Below, in pieces: positions 8,316 through 10,276 of a stretch of DNA of 10,276 nt (the stretch's first letter is position 1; every line of letters begins with the position of its first letter). The translations under genes were made by a program, and so were the position numbers. The stretch is from Acidimicrobiales bacterium. Its GTDB lineage: Bacteria > Actinomycetota > Acidimicrobiia > Acidimicrobiales > Aldehydirespiratoraceae. The notes under the pieces are model-generated. The model ran no database searches. It had not been told where the DNA came from and was given only the letters and a program-made list of their open reading frames with translations. The DNA is taken from the NCBI GenBank assembly GCA_021604885.1, contig BQJV01000078.1:1-10276 (forward strand), written 5' to 3'.

Positions 8316-8917
8316 GCCGCCGTGTCGGCCGTCGGTTCTTCGAGCGCCCGGCGCTCGAGGTGGCGCCCGACCTGCTGAACAAGGTGCTGGTGGCCCCGGG
8401 TGTCGCCGGTCGGATCGTCGAGACGGAGGCCTACCAGGGCGCCGACGACCCGGGAAGCCACGCGTACCGGGGTGTGACGCCTCGGACCGAGGTGATGTTC
8501 GGGCCGCCCGGCCACCTCTACGTGTACTTCACCTACGGGATGCACTGGTGCGCCAACGTCGTGACCGACCGAGCCGGCACACCCGGCGCCGTGCTGATCC
8601 GTGCTGTCGTGCCGATCCGGGGCATCGAGGCGATGCGACTCCGTCGCTCCCGGGCGCGCCGCGACGTCGACCTCGCGAACGGGCCGGCGAAGGTGGCGCA
8701 GGCGTTCGCGATCGACGGCACGCACGACGGCATCGATCTGACCGGCGCCCACCTCGGCGTGTCGATCCGTGACGACGGCACGGCCCCACCGGCGATACCC
8801 GCGGTCGGGGTGCGGATCGGACTGTCGAAGGGTCAGGATCTGCCCTGGCGATTCGCCGTGCCGGACTGCGCCGAGGTGAGTCGTCCCCATCCCACGACCG
8901 GTCACGACGCTCGGTAG
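8312..8917 (+). CDS. 3-methyladenine DNA glycosylase, AAG/MPG family
   Basis: This 201-residue protein belongs to the AAG (MPG) family, which removes alkylated and deaminated purines from DNA as the first step of base excision repair. Visible marks are GRIVETEAYQG (33-43), in which Glu39 lines up with the catalytic Glu125 of human AAG and Tyr41 with Tyr127. His50 lies at the spacing of human His136. The block GHLYVYFTYGMHWCANVV (67-84) has Tyr75 at the place of the DNA-intercalating Tyr162 and Asn82 at that of Asn169. LANGPAKVAQAF follows near residues 121-132. All key residues are thus present and activity is expected. The GTG start overlaps the thioesterase stop as GTGA and lacks a Shine-Dalgarno, which points to translational coupling. 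The last dozen residues are polar and outside the conserved domain. Confidence 0.93.
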   Translation: MSRRVGRRFFERPALEVAPDLLNKVLVAPGVAGRIVETEAYQGADDPGSHAYRGVTPRTEVMFGPPGHLYVYFTYGMHWCANVVTDRAGTPGAVLIRAVVPIRGIEAMRLRRSRARRDVDLANGPAKVAQAFAIDGTHDGIDLTGAHLGVSIRDDGTAPPAIPAVGVRIGLSKGQDLPWRFAVPDCAEVSRPHPTTGHDAR

Positions 8918-8928
8918 GGTCGCCCTGG

Positions 8929-9528
8929 ATGGCCGCTGACACTCGATTGCTCACTGCCGGCGACGCGCGACTCGCGGCGTCGACGAGGGTCGGTGATGCG
9001 TGGGCCGCGATTGCCGGCGTGTCGGACAACGCCCTACGCGACGAGCGCGAGCGGATGCGCTCGCTGCTGGCCGAGCGGCCCCGGCCGCTCGACCGCACCG
9101 AACGACCGGGACACCTCACCGGCTCGGCGCTGGTGGTCGAAGCGGCGTTGGAGCGCACGCTCTTCCTCTTCCACACCAAGCTCCAGATCTGGGTCCAGCC
9201 GGGCGGTCACGCCGACGGCGATGCCAATCTCCCCGCCGTCGCCCGGCGCGAAGCGGAGGAGGAGACCGGCATCGAGGGCCTGCGGGTGTGGCCGATCGCG
9301 ATCGACCTCGACATCCACCGTGTCGACCCGCCCAAGGAGGACGCCCACCTCCACTACGACGTGCGGTTCCTCGTCATCGCGCCGGCGAATGCGACCGTCG
9401 ACGCGAACCACGAGTCGCAGGATCAGCGATGGGTCACGCCCGAGGAGCTGCCCGGGCTCGGCGCCGACCCGGGATCACAACGTATGGCCGCGACCGGGCT
9501 CGGCCTGGCCCGTCGACTCCTGGGCTGA
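8929..9528 (+). CDS. Nudix hydrolase
   Basis: The 199-residue protein carries a Nudix hydrolase domain in its C-terminal two thirds. The family cleaves nucleoside diphosphates linked to another group, using divalent metal. The Nudix box runs from Gly93 to Ile115 and ends in the perfect REAEEETGI (107-115). The first box glutamate (GX5E) is Ala99. The box is preceded by KLQIWVQPGGHADGD, a version I associate with a bacterial Nudix subgroup of unclear substrate. The first 60 residues (helical, Arg/Glu-rich) are not part of the domain core. The ATG at 8929 lies 11 bp after the glycosylase stop with AGGG at 8916-8919. It is probably co-transcribed with the genes before it. The product would be cytoplasmic; the substrate is unknown. 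Confidence 0.9.
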   Translation: MAADTRLLTAGDARLAASTRVGDAWAAIAGVSDNALRDERERMRSLLAERPRPLDRTERPGHLTGSALVVEAALERTLFLFHTKLQIWVQPGGHADGDANLPAVARREAEEETGIEGLRVWPIAIDLDIHRVDPPKEDAHLHYDVRFLVIAPANATVDANHESQDQRWVTPEELPGLGADPGSQRMAATGLGLARRLLG

Positions 9529-9535
9529 GCCTCAG
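9525..9535. repeat. Small inverted repeat CTGAG-C-CTCAG spanning two convergent stop codons
   Basis: Five bases are repeated in inverted orientation around a central C. The left arm holds the Nudix gene TGA (9526-9528), and the right arm holds the stop of the minus-strand gene (TCA at 9532-9534). It is too short, and has no T-run, to be called a terminator. Because it is made largely of the two mirrored stop codons, it may be coincidental. Confidence 0.3.
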
Positions 9536-10101
9536 ATGTCGGTGGGCACGTGGCACGACGACATGTCGTTGACGTTCGCGAACCCCTCGATCGTGCGAGT
9601 GTAGAACCCGCCGGACGAACGCTCCGTGAGGGTGAAGGAGAGTTCGTCGCGCGGGGTGTCCGCCGGCGCGTCGCGCAGGAGCTGGACGTAGGCGTGCCGA
9701 TCGGCGAGATACGCGTTCCAGTCGCCGAACCAGAGATCGAGCAGGCGCTCGTCGTCCGGGTCGTCGAACGTCGTCGACGCCGCCTCGTCCTCGAGGTCGG
9801 ACACGAGGCGCTCGGTCAGTTCGGTGGCGTGGGCGACCTGATCGGCCTTCTCGCTGATGGTCGTGGACGTGTCGAAGAACGGCAGCTCGTCGATCTCCGC
9901 ATGCAACGCCGCACATCTCGGCTCGACGACCTCCGGGAAGGCGCGATTGCTCAGCCGGTCGGGATTGTCCCGGGGTGCCCAGATGTAGATCCAGGCCCAC
10001 ATCGCGACCATGGCGAGGACCACGATGCCCAGCGCGAGCCGCGCCACCTTGGACGGGGGCCGCTCGATTTCGTCGTGGGGCGCGTCGTACGCGGTCGTCA
10101 C
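9532..10101 (-). CDS. Single-pass membrane protein of unknown function
   Basis: This 189-residue protein belongs to no family I can name. It has a short polar N-terminus (1-18), one hydrophobic segment at about 19-42 (VARLALGIVVLAMVAMWAWIYIWA) and then a soluble domain of about 145 residues rich in acidic residues. Positive charges just before the segment suggest that the N-terminus is inside and the domain outside the membrane. The outer domain has two cysteines only, Cys63 (EPRCAAL) and Cys183 (NDMSSCHVP), which could form a disulfide. The middle holds aromatic residues (LWFGDWNAYLADRHAYVQLL, 122-141). The GTG start at 10099-10101 overlaps the stop of the upstream PASTA-like gene as GTGA. 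Strand choice rests on that overlap, the clear membrane segment and sensible composition; the opposite-strand frame is Arg/Val-rich and shows no domain. Confidence 0.8.
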   Translation of the reverse strand: MTTAYDAPHDEIERPPSKVARLALGIVVLAMVAMWAWIYIWAPRDNPDRLSNRAFPEVVEPRCAALHAEIDELPFFDTSTTISEKADQVAHATELTERLVSDLEDEAASTTFDDPDDERLLDLWFGDWNAYLADRHAYVQLLRDAPADTPRDELSFTLTERSSGGFYTRTIEGFANVNDMSSCHVPTDI

Positions 10102-10276
10102 TCGCCGTCGCCCTCGTCGCCGTCGCCGTCACCGTCGTCCGATGGGTCCGGGATCGGGTTGACCCACAGCCGCACGGTCTCCACGCCGTCGCGGGGGCTG
10201 CCCCCGCTCGGATCCTGGTCCCACACGAATCCGGGCTCGGTGTCGCCGTTCTCGGGGTCCGGGTTCTGCTGGTAGA
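10098..10276 (-). CDS. C-terminal fragment of a protein with a PASTA-like repeat and acidic tail
   Basis: The last 58 residues of a gene that continues beyond the right edge are visible on the minus strand, ending with TGA at 10098-10100. The segment GFVWDQDPSGGSPRDG, followed by ETVRLWVNP, matches the end of a PASTA repeat (pattern V..Q.P..G....G..V.L.V). PASTA repeats occur at the extracytoplasmic C-terminus of penicillin-binding proteins and PknB-type Ser/Thr kinases, and bind cell-wall fragments. The protein ends in a Gly/Asp/Glu tail of 13 residues. Which kind of protein this is cannot be decided from the fragment. It lies directly upstream of the membrane protein gene and overlaps it by 4 bp, so the two probably form an operon. 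Confidence 0.6.
   Translation of the reverse strand, partial: YQQNPDPENGDTEPGFVWDQDPSGGSPRDGVETVRLWVNPIPDPSDDGDGDGDEGDGE
10104..10138. repeat. Imperfect GCCGTC hexanucleotide run encoding a Gly-Asp tail
   Basis: On the plus strand the bases repeat GCCGTC with scattered substitutions (GCCCTC, GTCACC). On the minus strand this codes for alternating Gly and Asp/Glu at the C-terminus of the PASTA-like protein. Such low-complexity stretches can vary in length by replication slippage. It is a simple coding repeat and does not look like a regulatory element. Confidence 0.6.

Noticed and set aside
9550..10275. Plus-strand frame of about 240 codons opposite the membrane protein and PASTA-like genes
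   Set aside because: The minus strand gives a clean membrane segment, a PASTA-like match and a GTGA gene overlap, while the plus-strand product is low-complexity Arg/Val/Gly-rich with no domain.

Overview
The window comes from a high-GC bacterial chromosome and carries almost a whole arginine biosynthesis operon on the plus strand, in the order argC-argJ-argB-argD-argF-argR-argG-argH. This order, with the repressor argR between argF and argG, is the one known from Actinobacteria such as Mycobacterium and Corynebacterium. The GC-rich third codon positions, frequent GTG starts and several protein variants fit an actinobacterium. I suspect the class Acidimicrobiia (Ilumatobacter-like), but this is an impression from protein style and not a computed placement.

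Positions 1-7932 hold the arginine block. argC is cut by the left edge, so its catalytic Cys region, the operon promoter and any ARG box lie outside the window. ArgC, ArgJ, ArgB and ArgD form the acetylated part of the pathway, with ArgJ recycling the acetyl group from acetylornithine to glutamate. ArgF, ArgG and ArgH then convert ornithine to citrulline, argininosuccinate and arginine. ArgR is the arginine-sensing repressor. Most junctions are ATGA, GTGA or TGATG overlaps, so the genes look translationally coupled. The exceptions are argC/argJ (15 bp), argF/argR (51 bp) and argR/argG (31 bp).

The argF-argR gap is the most unusual spot. It contains a perfect 15-bp palindrome followed by a short T-run, bracketed by a 6-bp direct repeat. 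A 20-codon open frame spans the gap: it starts inside the argF stop (ATGA) and ends inside argR.

Positions 7929-9528 continue on the plus strand with three non-arginine genes: a YbgC/FadM-type hot-dog thioesterase, an AAG/MPG-type 3-methyladenine DNA glycosylase, and a Nudix hydrolase. The first two are stop-start coupled to argH and to each other, and so probably share its transcript. The Nudix gene follows after 11 bp.

Positions 9532-10276 are on the minus strand and converge on the Nudix gene with only 3 bp between the stops. They hold a membrane-anchored protein of unknown function and, upstream of it with a GTGA overlap, the C-terminal end of a protein with a PASTA-like repeat and a Gly-Asp-rich acidic tail. 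No tRNA, rRNA, CRISPR array, transposase or prophage gene is visible, and no stretch over 300 bases lacks a gene. Overall this is mainly a conserved housekeeping region. I do not see convincing evidence of a new multi-gene system.
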